Source: Actinoallomurus sp963823735 | GTDB taxonomy: Bacteria; Actinomycetota; Actinomycetes; Streptosporangiales; Streptosporangiaceae | Reading direction: 5' to 3' | Assembly: GCA_963823735.1 (NCBI GenBank) | Contig: CAWGMO010000002.1 | Location: 1,736,001 to 1,800,000, forward strand | Length of the DNA stretch: 64,000 nucleotides | Part shown: piece by piece, positions 41,420 to 51,938 of the stretch | Position numbering within the stretch: position 1 is the stretch's first letter | Layout of the letters: the number at the start of each line of letters is the position of its first letter | Program-made: the position numbers and the translations under genes | Notes under the pieces: generated by a model | The model's database searches: none | What the model was told of the DNA's origin: nothing | The model's input: the letters and a program-made list of their open reading frames with translations, nothing else

Positions 41420-42418
41420 TTAGGAACGGCACCAGTCGCGCCGGTACGCGGCCCAGTCAGACGGTGTGGCGGCGTAGTCGACGTAGAGGGACACGCCGAA
41501 GTTCTCCCGTGGCCGTCCGCCGAGTGCGAGACGGGCGCCGCGGATGGCGGCGCTCACCGTCTCGGCGCGGGCCCGGTGGCCCCAGCCGTCGGTGTGGTAC
41601 GCCGGGAGGCCCATCAGGAGGCCCGTGGTGGGCGGCACGCTCCGCAGGGCCAGGTCCGTCTGGCGGCGCACGTACCCGCCGTACAGGGAGCGGAGCGGCA
41701 GTGCCGTGTCGTAGCTCATGACGGCGACCTGGTCGACGCGGCGGGCGACCTGGCGCAGGTACACCGGGGTCCACCACTTGGGGTGGCCGACGACCGCGTT
41801 GCCCGCCGAGGCGAACCCGTACGCCGGGGCGACGTGCGCCGCCGAGACCGACACGAGCCGGGAGCGCCGGTGTGCCACGGCGGCGGTGGCGTCGAGCACC
41901 GCGAGGAGGCCGCGGTCGCCGCTCGCGACCGGCTCGAAGTCGAAGTGCACGCCGTCGAAGCCGGTGTCCAGCATCCGCCCGGCGGAGGTCACGACCCGCG
42001 CGCGCGTCGCCGCGTCACCGAGGTCCACCTCCCCCTTCTCGCCGCCGACCTGCTGCCCCAGCCACGCCTGCATCCGTACGCCCGGCACGGCCGCGTGCAG
42101 CGCGTTCACCGCCCAGGCCGCCCTCGGCGGCGCGTTCAGCGAGCCGTCGCCGGAGAGGGGACCGGCGTGCACGTACAGATCCCGGATGCCGGTGCCGCGT
42201 ATCCGCGCCGCCAGAACCGCGACGTCCGCCGCCGTACGCCGCCCGTCGACCCACGCGTGCCCGAGCCAGGCCGCGTCGTGGTTCCGCGTACGCGCGCGCG
42301 AGTCCGCGGAACCGGCGTCCTCCAGCCGCAGCGCGACCGCGACGGCCAGCGGCGGCAGCAGGACCAGGACGATCGCGGCGGCGGCGACGCGCCGGTAGTG
42401 ACCGCGCAGGTACGCCAT
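41420..42418 (-). CDS. Membrane-anchored GH18-like glycoside hydrolase
   Basis: A 332-residue protein with a single N-terminal membrane anchor or uncleaved signal (about residues 12-32). The body is a TIM barrel of the GH18 type: 'DTGFDGVHFDFEPVASGD' is the D-x-x-D-x-D-x-E-like catalytic strand, with Glu as proton donor, and 'VDQVAVMSYDTALPL' is the matching M-x-Y-D strand. Family members act on chitin, peptidoglycan or related N-acetylglucosamine polymers. The ATG lies just after a GTG that overlaps the stop of a tiny upstream ORF, so coupling to that ORF and to lacI is likely. Confidence 0.75.
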   Translation of the reverse strand: MAYLRGHYRRVAAAAIVLVLLPPLAVAVALRLEDAGSADSRARTRNHDAAWLGHAWVDGRRTAADVAVLAARIRGTGIRDLYVHAGPLSGDGSLNAPPRAAWAVNALHAAVPGVRMQAWLGQQVGGEKGEVDLGDAATRARVVTSAGRMLDTGFDGVHFDFEPVASGDRGLLAVLDATAAVAHRRSRLVSVSAAHVAPAYGFASAGNAVVGHPKWWTPVYLRQVARRVDQVAVMSYDTALPLRSLYGGYVRRQTDLALRSVPPTTGLLMGLPAYHTDGWGHRARAETVSAAIRGARLALGGRPRENFGVSLYVDYAATPSDWAAYRRDWCRS

Positions 42419-42498
42419 CACGACCGCACGCTCCCCCGGCGGCCGAGCCGCCTCCGGGAACCACGTGGACGCACGATCACTCGCCGCGGAAACGCCAT
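42418..42498 (-). CDS. 26-residue basic peptide ORF between lacI and the GH18-like gene
   Basis: Starting ATG GCG TTT, it overlaps the lacI stop as TGATG and its own stop overlaps the GTG/ATG start of the GH18-like gene. The product, 'MAFPRRVIVRPRG' and onward, is extremely Arg-rich. It may be only a coupling ORF that carries ribosomes from lacI to the glycosidase. Confidence 0.35.
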   Translation of the reverse strand: MAFPRRVIVRPRGSRRRLGRRGSVRS

Positions 42499-43535
42499 CA
42501 CGGCCGCGTGCTTCCCCGCCGTACGACGGTCCATGGGGCGGTGACGGTGGGCGGGCCGTCGCCGAGGACGGCGTGGACGCAGGCGGCGCCCTGGGTGCGG
42601 AGGGACTGGGCGACCGTGGTGAGGCCGAGTTCGGTTGCGGCGGTGGCGTCGTCCCAGCCGGTGACGGACAGGTCGTCCGGTACGGACAGGCCGGCGGCGG
42701 CGCGCAGGACGCCCGCCGCCTGTTCGTCGCTCATCGCGGCGATCGCGTCGGGCGGGTCCTCGGACGCCAGCAGCGCGAGGGCGATCCGTTCGGCCTCGGC
42801 GCGGTCGTTGCGGGCGCACACCGCGACCGGGACGTCCGCCCAGGCCGTGCCCGTGTCCTCGGCCGCCTCGCGGTAGCCGTCCAGGCGGGCGCGCGTCACG
42901 GGGAACCGTACGTCCGCGAGGTCCGTGCCGTGGACGATCGCGCTGTGGCGGTCGCGGGACAGCGGGAAGCTGACGACGGCCGGCCGCCGGGCGCCGGCGA
43001 AGGCCGCGAGTCCCACGGCGCGGGCGGCGGCGCGGTCGTCGATGCCCACGAACCCGGCCCCGCGTACCTCCGGCCCGCCGTGCACGACGACGGGCCGCCG
43101 CACCGCGCGTACGGCCGCGAGCACCGGGTCGTCGTCGGACGTCGTCCACACGATGAAGCCGTCCACGGCCGCCGTACGGATCCGTGCCGCGTCGCCGGAG
43201 GCACCGGTGATGGGCAGGATCGTCATGCCGTACCCCTGGTCGGCGCACACGTCGGCGATCCCGGCGAGGAACGACGCCGCCTGCGGGTCCACGAACGCGT
43301 AGCTGAGGTGCTCGCCGAGCACGACGCCGAGCGTGCGCGTGGTGCCCCGGCGCAGCGAGCGCGCGCTGGGGTCGGGCCCGGCGTAGCCGAGGCGCGCCGC
43401 CGCCGCGAGCACCCGCGAACGCGACCGCGCGGAGACCCGGTCGGGGCGGTTGTAGGTGTAGGAGGCGGTCATGACCGAGACTCCGGCCTGCGCGGCCACG
43501 TGAGAAAGCGTCACCCTCTCCGAATCCGGCTTCAT
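42498..43535 (-). CDS. LacI-family transcriptional regulator
   Basis: A 345-residue repressor. The N-terminal helix-turn-helix and hinge are 'VTLSHVAAQAGVSVMTASYT' and 'RVLAAAARLGYAGPDPSARS'. The rest is a periplasmic-binding-protein-like sensor with 'FVDPQAASFLAGIADVCADQ' and 'DDLSVTGWDDATAATELGLT'. It normally binds a sugar or nucleoside. The start is 20 bp from the divergent MFS start with a perfect palindrome between them, so autoregulation together with control of the MFS carrier is expected. Confidence 0.92.
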   Translation of the reverse strand: MKPDSERVTLSHVAAQAGVSVMTASYTYNRPDRVSARSRSRVLAAAARLGYAGPDPSARSLRRGTTRTLGVVLGEHLSYAFVDPQAASFLAGIADVCADQGYGMTILPITGASGDAARIRTAAVDGFIVWTTSDDDPVLAAVRAVRRPVVVHGGPEVRGAGFVGIDDRAAARAVGLAAFAGARRPAVVSFPLSRDRHSAIVHGTDLADVRFPVTRARLDGYREAAEDTGTAWADVPVAVCARNDRAEAERIALALLASEDPPDAIAAMSDEQAAGVLRAAAGLSVPDDLSVTGWDDATAATELGLTTVAQSLRTQGAACVHAVLGDGPPTVTAPWTVVRRGSTRP

Positions 43536-43537
43536 GA

Positions 43538-43553
43538 TGTGTATCGTTACACA
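43538..43553. promoter_or_regulatory. LacI operator filling the lacI-MFS gap
   Basis: TGTGTA-TCGT-TACACA is a perfect 6-bp inverted repeat with a 4-base centre, nearly filling the 20 bp between the two divergent start codons. Both promoters must extend into the opposite coding regions. Confidence 0.65.
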
Positions 43554-43555
43554 CC

Positions 43556-44767
43556 ATGTCTCCGTCCCCCTCGTCGCGCCCCCTCGTCGCCGCGGCGTTC
43601 ATCGCCTTCGCAGCCTTCGGCTCCTTCTGGGGCGTCTGGGGCGCCTCGGTCCCCCAGGTCCAGCGCCAGGCCGGGGTCAGCGACGGCCGGCTCGGCGTGG
43701 CGCTGCTGTTCGTGGGCGCCGGCGCCCTCCCCGCGATGTTCGGCATCGGCGGGGTGCTCGACCGGTGGGGGCTGAAGGTCGCGGCGCTGGTCATCAGCGC
43801 CCTCGGCGTCGCGGGGTCGGTGGTCGCGCTGGCCTCGGTGAACCTCGTCGGCCTCTGCCTCGGGCTCGCCCTCGTCGGCGCGTGCAGCGGCGCGTCCGAC
43901 GTCGCGATGAACTCCGTCGCCGGCCGCGCCGAGACCCTGGCCGGGCGTCCCGTCATCACCCGCTCCCACGGCATCTTCTCCAGCTTCGTGGTGCTCGGCA
44001 GCCTGGGTACGGGCCTGGCCAGCGCCGCGTCGCTGCCGCTCGCGGTCCCGTTCGTGGCGGTGACCGTGCTGTCCGTCGCGGCGGGCGTCTGCATGTTCCT
44101 GGCGCTGCCGCCCGGCGGCCCGCGCGAGGAGGAGCACGCCGAGAAGGCGTCCGGCGGCACCTGGCGGGCCTTCCCGCTCGTGCTCATCGGCGTCCTGGGC
44201 GCGCTGGCCTTCGCCAGCGAGAACGCCCACCAGAGCTGGAGCGCGGTGTTCGCCCACGACCAGTTGCACACGGGCTCCGGGCTCGCCGCGACGGCCCCGG
44301 CGGTCTTCGCCGGCACGGTCGCGATCACGCGATTCAGCATCGGCGGGCTGAAGGCCGCCCACGCGCGCGTCGTCCTGCTCTCCGGGGCGCTGGCCGCCGC
44401 GGCGGGCGCCCTCATCATCGCCGCCGCCCCCGGCCTGCTCGTCGCGTCGCTCGGCCTCGCGGTGGCCGCCGCCGGCACCGCCGTCCTGTTCCCGACGCTG
44501 CTGGGCTACGTCTCGCGCAACGTCGAGGAGTCCCGGCGGGGCCGCGCGACCTCCCTGGTCACGACCGTGTCCTACCTCGGTTTCCTGCTCGGCCCCGTGT
44601 ACGTCGGCCAGTGGGCGGACCACCAGGGCCTGCGCGCGGCCATGGTCGCCGTCGCGGCCCTCGGCGCCCTGCTGTTCGTCCTCGCCCCGGTGATGCTCCG
44701 CGCCGGCGGCTTCGACCGTACGGAGGCGGGCGCGGCCCGCCTGGAGGACGACGTCACGGCCGCGTGA
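43556..44767 (+). CDS. MFS transporter under LacI control
   Basis: A 403-residue twelve-helix major facilitator. It has 'GSFWGVWGASVPQVQRQAGV' in helix 1, 'MFGIGGVLDRWGLKVAALVI' at the loop 2-3 position and 'MNSVAGRAETLAGRPVITRS' in helix 4. The pattern resembles the YbjJ/FucP-like group. The LacI-type partner suggests a sugar or nucleoside substrate or efflux of one. The ATG has no upstream ribosome-binding site because only the operator precedes it. Confidence 0.85.
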   Translation: MSPSPSSRPLVAAAFIAFAAFGSFWGVWGASVPQVQRQAGVSDGRLGVALLFVGAGALPAMFGIGGVLDRWGLKVAALVISALGVAGSVVALASVNLVGLCLGLALVGACSGASDVAMNSVAGRAETLAGRPVITRSHGIFSSFVVLGSLGTGLASAASLPLAVPFVAVTVLSVAAGVCMFLALPPGGPREEEHAEKASGGTWRAFPLVLIGVLGALAFASENAHQSWSAVFAHDQLHTGSGLAATAPAVFAGTVAITRFSIGGLKAAHARVVLLSGALAAAAGALIIAAAPGLLVASLGLAVAAAGTAVLFPTLLGYVSRNVEESRRGRATSLVTTVSYLGFLLGPVYVGQWADHQGLRAAMVAVAALGALLFVLAPVMLRAGGFDRTEAGAARLEDDVTAA

Positions 44768-44844
44768 CGATCATGCGGCACACGTCGCGATTGTGACGGA
44801 CACTCCACAGCCGCAGGTCTCCTGCCGTCAACCGGCCCTACGCC

Positions 44845-46104
44845 ATGATCAACAGGTTTGCCCACCTGTCGAGAAGGGCGTTACCGGTGTTGAGAGAACC
44901 CGTACTGAGAAGAGCGTTGTGCGCGTTGCTGGCCCCCCTCGCGGGGGCCTTCGTTTTCGCCGGGCCCGCCGGGGCCGAGGGCGTACGGCTGGGGGCCGCC
45001 GCGAAGGTGTGGCCCGGGGTCGTGTTCCGTCCGTTCCAGACGACCGGGTCGGGCGGGGTGGTGATGGGCGACCTGCTGGACGTCGACCTGCGGAACCCGC
45101 ACGTCACCGTCGGCCTGCTCCGCCCACCGGTGGTCGCGGCGCGCCTGCAGGTCTCGGCGATGACGAACCTCCAGCGCGCGGTCGCCGGGATCAACGGCGA
45201 CTTCTTCAACATCGACGAGACCCACCCCGGAGTGACGCCGACGGGCGCCTCGGTGGGGCCGGAGGTCGCGGACGGCCACGACCTGAAGGCCGCCGTACCG
45301 GACGGGCAGAGGTTCGGCCCGCTGCCGCCTCCCGGCTCGACCACCGAGATGGTGCTCGGCGTCGGGCGCGACCGCCGGGGCCGGCTGTCGAGCCTGCACC
45401 TCACCGGCACCGTACGCGGCGAGCACCTCCGGCTCCCGCTCCAGGGGCTGAACCAGTACGCGCTGCCGGTGGGCGGCGTCGGCGCGTTCACCGCCGACTG
45501 GGGTCCCGTCTCGCGGCTGCGCGCCGTGTGCGGGACCGACGTCCTGCGCAACGCGCCGTGCAGCACCGACACCGCCGAGGTGTTCGTACGGCGCGGGGTC
45601 GTCATCTGGGCCGGTGACGGCATCGGCGCCGGCCAGATCGCGCCGGACACGACGGTGCTGGCCGGGCGCGACGCGGGCGCCGACGCGCTGCGCGGCCTGC
45701 GGGTCGGCGACCGCGTCCACGTCGCGTACCACCTGACCGGGCCGGGACACCTGAGGTTCGCGGTGGGCGGCTTCCCGATCCTGCGCGACGGCGCCCCGCC
45801 GGCGGGCCTGGACCCGGTCACGCTCGCCGCGCGTACGGGCGCGGGCGTGAGCCGCGACGGCCGCCACATGTACCTCGTCGTCGCGGACACCGGCCGGGGC
45901 CGGAGCACCGGGCTGACCGTGGCCGAACTGTCCCGCCTGCTCGCGATGCTCGGCGCCGACGACGCCGTGAACCTCGACGGCGGCGGCTCGACCACCCTCG
46001 CGCTGCGCGCGCCCGGCGAGCCGCAGGCGACCGTGCGCAACGTCCCGTCCGGCTCCGCCGAACGCGCCGTCGCCAACGGCATCGGCGTCTTCGAACACCG
46101 CTGA
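44845..46104 (+). CDS. Secreted phosphodiester glycosidase (NAGPA-domain) protein
   Basis: A 419-residue exported protein. The signal peptide core 'ALCALLAPLAGAFVFAGPAG' ends near residue 43. The NAGPA (uncovering-enzyme) domain spans about 130-415, with 'AGINGDFFNIDETHPGVTPT' near its start and 'DAVNLDGGGSTTLALRAPG' near the end. These are its two best-conserved segments. The fold hydrolyses GlcNAc-1-phosphodiesters, and bacterial members are thought to act on wall polymers. An internal GTG/TTG about 14 codons in is an alternative start. A strong terminator follows. Confidence 0.88.
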   Translation: MINRFAHLSRRALPVLREPVLRRALCALLAPLAGAFVFAGPAGAEGVRLGAAAKVWPGVVFRPFQTTGSGGVVMGDLLDVDLRNPHVTVGLLRPPVVAARLQVSAMTNLQRAVAGINGDFFNIDETHPGVTPTGASVGPEVADGHDLKAAVPDGQRFGPLPPPGSTTEMVLGVGRDRRGRLSSLHLTGTVRGEHLRLPLQGLNQYALPVGGVGAFTADWGPVSRLRAVCGTDVLRNAPCSTDTAEVFVRRGVVIWAGDGIGAGQIAPDTTVLAGRDAGADALRGLRVGDRVHVAYHLTGPGHLRFAVGGFPILRDGAPPAGLDPVTLAARTGAGVSRDGRHMYLVVADTGRGRSTGLTVAELSRLLAMLGADDAVNLDGGGSTTLALRAPGEPQATVRNVPSGSAERAVANGIGVFEHR

Positions 46105-46110
46105 GCCGGC

Positions 46111-46145
46111 CCGGGGGCCGCGCCGGCGCCCGGCGCGGCCCCCGG
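46111..46145. terminator. Strong hairpin terminator
   Basis: A perfect 16-bp stem (14-bp core GGGGGCCGCGCCGG plus two flanking CC/GG pairs) with a CGC loop begins six bases after the NAGPA gene stop. It separates this gene from the next carrier gene. Confidence 0.75.
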
Positions 46146-46209
46146 ATTCCAGGCCGATGATTCGGGTAAGCAGGGGACCTGGAGCGACAAGATCAGAAGA
46201 AGGTCTCCC

Positions 46210-47481
46210 ATGAGCGTCCCCCTGCTCAGTGACATTCGCGACCAGGCCTCCGGCCTCACGCGCGACCAACGCAACGCGTTCCTCGCCGCCCTCCTCGGCT
46301 GGGCCATGGACGCGTTCGACTACTTCCTCCTCGTCTTCGTGATCACCGAGATCGCGAAGGAATTCGGCACGTCCGCGGAGAAGGTCACCGTCGCGACGAC
46401 GCTGACCCTCATCGCGCGGCCGCTCGGCGCGTACCTGTTCGGCATCTGGGCGGACAAGGTCGGCCGGCGCATCCCGCTGATGGTCGACGTGCTGTTCTAC
46501 TCCGCCATCGAGGTCGTCTCGGGCTTCTCGACCTCGCTGACGATGCTGCTCGTCCTGCGCTTCCTGTACGGCCTGGGCATGGGCGGCGAGTGGGGGCTCG
46601 GCGCCTCCCTGGCCATGGAGAAGATCCCGATCGAGAAACGCGGCTTCTTCTCGGGGCTGCTCCAGGCGGGTTACTCCTTCGGCTACCTGATCGCGGCCAT
46701 CGCCTACTTCGTGATCACCCCGATCTTCGGCTGGCGCGGCCTGTTCGTCTTCGGCGCGGCCCCGGCGCTGCTCGCGCTGTACGTCCGGTACAAGGTCGGC
46801 GAGTCCGAGGCCTGGGTGCGCACCAAGGAGAAACTGGCGGTGACGCGTACGCCGCTCCGGAAGGTCTTCTTCGACCGCAAGGTGCTGCTGCGGTTCGTCT
46901 ACCTCGTGCTGCTGATGACGGCGTTCAACTTCATGAGCCACGGCACACAGGACGTCTACCCGACCTTCCTGAAGAAGGGCCTCGGCCACTCACCGCACTA
47001 CGCCGTCGGCATCGCCGTGATCTACAACATCGGCGCGATCCTGGGCGGCATCCTCGTCGGCGCGCTGTCCCAGCGCCTCGGCCGCCGCCGCGCCATCGCC
47101 GGCGCCGCGTTCCTGGCCCTGCTGGTCGTCCCGCTGTTCGCCTACTCCAAGGGCACCGCGATGCTGGCGATCAGCGCGTTCGTGATGCAGTTCCTGGTCC
47201 AGGGCGCCTGGGGCGTCATCCCGGCCCACCTGACGGAGATGTCCCCGGACGCGATCCGAGGCTTCTACCCGGGCGTGACGTACCAGCTCGGCAACCTGCT
47301 GGCCGCGATCAACCTCCCGCTACAGGAACGCCTCGCGGACGGCCACGGCTACTCGACGGCCTTCGCGGTCGTGATCGCCCCGACGTTGCTGGCCGTCGTC
47401 CTGCTGACCATCTTCGGCAAGGAGGCCCACAGCGTGGAGTTCGGCCGAGACCCGGTGGCCGCCCAGGAGGCCACCACCTGA
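46210..47481 (+). CDS. MFS carrier of the sialate/lactate (SHS/JEN-like) type
   Basis: A 423-residue twelve-helix transporter. 'LLGWAMDAFDYFLLVFVITE' in helix 1 carries the D-x-x-D-F pattern of the sialate:H+ symporter family. 'YLFGIWADKVGRRIPLMVDV' is the MFS loop motif. 'LRFLYGLGMGGEWGLGASLA' in helix 4 is a strong family signature (G-x-G-M-G-G-E-W). These carriers import monocarboxylates such as lactate, aromatic acids or sialate. AGAAGAAGG precedes the ATG. It stands alone between two terminators. Confidence 0.88.
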   Translation: MSVPLLSDIRDQASGLTRDQRNAFLAALLGWAMDAFDYFLLVFVITEIAKEFGTSAEKVTVATTLTLIARPLGAYLFGIWADKVGRRIPLMVDVLFYSAIEVVSGFSTSLTMLLVLRFLYGLGMGGEWGLGASLAMEKIPIEKRGFFSGLLQAGYSFGYLIAAIAYFVITPIFGWRGLFVFGAAPALLALYVRYKVGESEAWVRTKEKLAVTRTPLRKVFFDRKVLLRFVYLVLLMTAFNFMSHGTQDVYPTFLKKGLGHSPHYAVGIAVIYNIGAILGGILVGALSQRLGRRRAIAGAAFLALLVVPLFAYSKGTAMLAISAFVMQFLVQGAWGVIPAHLTEMSPDAIRGFYPGVTYQLGNLLAAINLPLQERLADGHGYSTAFAVVIAPTLLAVVLLTIFGKEAHSVEFGRDPVAAQEATT

Positions 47482-47491
47482 CACCGCTCGG

Positions 47492-47518
47492 GCGGCACGC
47501 CCCGCGGGGGCGTGCCGC
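47492..47518. terminator. Hairpin terminator after the SHS carrier gene
   Basis: A 12-bp stem (GCGGCACGCCCC and its complement) with a GCG loop begins ten bases after the carrier stop codon. Confidence 0.7.
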
Positions 47519-47950
47519 GCCAGTGGCGAAGATCGCCACGCCGTTCGACGCGATGGCCGCCTGGAAGTCCTAGAGAGTCGTCGTACGGGTGCGGGCGCGG
47601 TTCACACGCAGCGCCGCGGCGGTGCCCGCCGGCAGTGCGAAGGCCGTGAGCGTCGCCGAGGCTGCGGGCCAGGACGCCGATCACGGGCATCGAGGCGGTG
47701 GCCGGCCGGGCCTGACGCGGGCACGGCCACGAAAGGTCACCGGACGATTACCATGTGGATCGCCCGCAGGAGACCCTGGCGCCGTTGGCCTAGAGTGTGC
47801 CGAGCGGGATTCGGTGGAAGCGTCCGCCGGCGAGCGGCCGGCCGGTGCGTTCCGAGGGGAGCGCGCACACCGTCCCGGCCAGGCCGTTCGCCATATCCAC
47901 CGGCTGCGTGAACAATCGACGAGATGTGTCTGCGGACGCCGAGGAGAACG
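47519..47950. other. Intergenic region with possible decayed fragments
   Basis: No intact gene is visible in these 432 bp. A short run ending 'IATPFDAMAAWKS' stops at about 47573, and the opposite strand has 'MPVIGVLARSLGDA', both perhaps remnants. TTGGCC ... TAGAGT near 47790 is a possible glgX promoter. GAGGAGAACG just before 47951 is its ribosome-binding site. Confidence 0.4.
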
Positions 47951-50051
<2,101 letters not shown>

Positions 50052-50065
<14 letters not shown>

Positions 50066-50456
50066 CGGTGATCGCCGTCAGCAGCACCAGCACGAAGGTC
50101 AGGAGGGCGACCGCGCCGTGGGCCACGATCGCCACGGCCGGGAAGCCCTGCTCACCCCCGCGCGCGTGCTTGCCGGCCTGCCCGGGGAGCCAGCGGGTGA
50201 GCAGGACGAACCCGAGGAACGCCACGAACGCCAGCGTGCCGAAGGCACTCCAGGCGTAGACCGTGCGGGCGGTGAGCAGGAACGCCACCCACGTGCCGAG
50301 CGCCAGGACGGCGAGCGCCGGGTGCCCCACCACCAGTACGGCGGGGAAGCGCGTGACCTTCGTCCCGCGCAGCCCTCCGTTGGAGACCCAGCCCGCGAGC
50401 AGCCGGAGACCTCCGGCGGCGGTCAGAACCCACATCACTAACGCGGCGATCTCCAC
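50052..50456 (-). CDS. Small four-helix membrane protein
   Basis: A 134-residue protein with four predicted membrane helices: 'EIAALVMWVLTAAGGLRLLA', 'HPALAVLALGTWVAFLLTA', 'FGTLAFVAFLGFVLLTRWL' and 'VALLTFVLVLLTAITV'. The conserved-looking 'KVTRFPAVLVVGHPALAVLA' has one His in a membrane context, reminiscent of small DUF-type quinone or haem-associated proteins. No family can be named firmly. The start is GTG. Confidence 0.65.
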
Positions 50457-50571
50457 GCGGCTCCCTTCCGATGCGTAGACCTCAAGTCTTCCCGCAAAAC
50501 AGGGATTTGATAAGCGGAACGCGTCGATCCCGTCGCAATCCGCGACGATCGGCTATGACACCCTGGATCTC

Positions 50572-51282
50572 ATGATCCGACTCGAACCGGCCGGCACCTC
50601 TGATTTCGCCGAGGCGTACGCCTATCCGGAGACGACGCCGTGGCTGCGGGCCAACATGGTGTCCTCCGCGGACGGCGCGGCCACCTACGAGGGCCTGACC
50701 GGCGGGCTCGGCGGGCCGGCCGACCGGCGCCTGCTGTCCACGCTGCGGGCCCTGGCCGACGTCGTGATCGCCGGGGCGGGCACGACCCGCGCCGAGGGGT
50801 ACGGCCCGGTCCTGCCCCGCGACTGGTGGGGCGGCCTGCGCGACGGCCGTACGCCGGCGCCGCCGCTGGCCGTCGTGTCCCGCTCCCTCGAACTCGACGT
50901 GGAAGCCCCGATCTTCACCGAGGCCCTCGCCCGTACGATCGTGATCACCTGCGACGCCGCCCCGAAGGACCGGCTCGCGCGTTGTGAGAAGAACGCGGAC
51001 GTGATCGTCACCGGCGGGGAGTCCGTGGACATCGGGGCCGCCCTGGACGCCCTGACCGCCCGCGGCCTGGTCCGCCAGCTCACCGAGGGCGGCCCGCGCC
51101 TGCTCGCCGACATCGCCGCCGCGGGCCGCCTCGACGAGCTGTGCCTGACGATCAGCCCGCGGATCACCGCGGGCAGCGCGCCCCGCATCTTGGACGGGGC
51201 CGGCATCGAGGCGCTCCCCCTGAGTCTCGGCCACGTACTGGAGGACGAGGACTTCCTGTTCCTGCGCTACGTGCGCAGATAG
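50572..51282 (+). CDS. Pyrimidine reductase family (RibD C-terminal-like) protein
   Basis: A 236-residue protein of the DHFR-like RibD_C fold. 'RANMVSSADGAATYEGLTGG' matches the N-terminal N-x-x-S-x-D-G strand, 'DVVIAGAGTTRAEGYGP' the NADPH-binding loop, and 'LVRQLTEGGPRLLADIAAAG' the E-G-G-P-x-L signature of this group. In riboflavin synthesis such domains reduce the ribosyl side chain, but this lone copy lacks a deaminase domain and may be a paralogue. A TATGAC -10-like element lies close before the ATG, so the leader is short. It overlaps the convergent TetR gene by 16 bp. Confidence 0.85.
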   Translation: MIRLEPAGTSDFAEAYAYPETTPWLRANMVSSADGAATYEGLTGGLGGPADRRLLSTLRALADVVIAGAGTTRAEGYGPVLPRDWWGGLRDGRTPAPPLAVVSRSLELDVEAPIFTEALARTIVITCDAAPKDRLARCEKNADVIVTGGESVDIGAALDALTARGLVRQLTEGGPRLLADIAAAGRLDELCLTISPRITAGSAPRILDGAGIEALPLSLGHVLEDEDFLFLRYVRR

Positions 51283-51878
51283 CGGAGGAGCATGGCGACC
51301 AGTTCGTTCTCGAACCGTTCGGCCTCGGCGGGCTCGCCGGAGGAGTAGAAGCGGTGCACCAGCGACTCGATCGCGTTCACGACCAGGCGTGCGGCCATGT
51401 CGAGGTCGGTGACCCGCACCTGCGGGTCGGCCGCCAGCAGGTCCCGTGCGGTCGCGACCGCACGCTCCTCGGCGGTGCGCAGCAGCGCGAGGAGTTCGGG
51501 CGGGCGCGGTGCCTGTTCGAACAGCACCCGGTGCAGGGCCGGGTCGTCGCGGTGGTTGTCCATGGCGGCGCGTACGAACAGCCTGATCCTGTCCTCCAGC
51601 GCCTCCGGCAGCCCGGCGTCCAGCCGCCGCGTCACCGCCGCGATGCCCGCTTCGGCGTGCGCGGTGACGAGCTCGGCCAGGATCGCGTCCTTGTTCGGGA
51701 AGTACTGGTAGAGCGAGCCGATGGAGTGCCCGGCCGCCTCCGCGATGCGGTTGGTGGTGCCCGCGGAGTAGCCGTGCTCGGAGAAGACGCGAGCAGCCGC
51801 GGACAGGATCCGGGCCCGCGTCTCGACCGCACGCTCCTGACGTGGAGCCTTACGGGGCCGCAGCCGCTTGGACGACAC
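51267..51878 (-). CDS. TetR-family transcriptional regulator
   Basis: A 203-residue repressor. 'ILSAAARVFSEHGYSAGTTN' and the recognition helix 'GHSIGSLYQYFPNKDAILAE' form the DNA-binding domain. 'RLVVNAIESLVHRFYSSG' is in the C-terminal ligand domain. A GTG start was chosen because GGAGGT precedes it at good spacing. It is divergent from an SRPBCC gene with a palindrome between, so that gene is its likely target. Confidence 0.88.
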   Translation of the reverse strand: MSSKRLRPRKAPRQERAVETRARILSAAARVFSEHGYSAGTTNRIAEAAGHSIGSLYQYFPNKDAILAELVTAHAEAGIAAVTRRLDAGLPEALEDRIRLFVRAAMDNHRDDPALHRVLFEQAPRPPELLALLRTAEERAVATARDLLAADPQVRVTDLDMAARLVVNAIESLVHRFYSSGEPAEAERFENELVAMLLRYLRT

Positions 51879-51915
51879 CGGCAGGACCTCCGCGAAAGCG
51901 AGTAGCCAGAGAACC

Positions 51916-51927
51916 GAGCAATTGCTC
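51916..51927. promoter_or_regulatory. Palindrome between TetR and SRPBCC genes
   Basis: GAGCAATTGCTC is a perfect 12-bp palindrome in the 60-bp divergent gap, 11 bases before the SRPBCC ATG. It is a plausible TetR operator controlling both genes. Confidence 0.5.
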
Positions 51928-51938
51928 ACAATCTTAGG

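Noticed and set aside
46111..46145. Insertion sequence end or transposon inverted repeat
   Set aside because: The two arms are separated by only three bases and lie directly after a stop codon, which is a terminator layout. No transposase is present anywhere in the window.
44881..46989. 702-codon leftward frame opposite the NAGPA and SHS genes
   Set aside because: It crosses two genes and a strong terminator, and shows no recognisable domain.
47519..47950. Additional gene before glgX
   Set aside because: Frames on both strands are short and compositionally poor, with no ribosome-binding site or recognisable motif.
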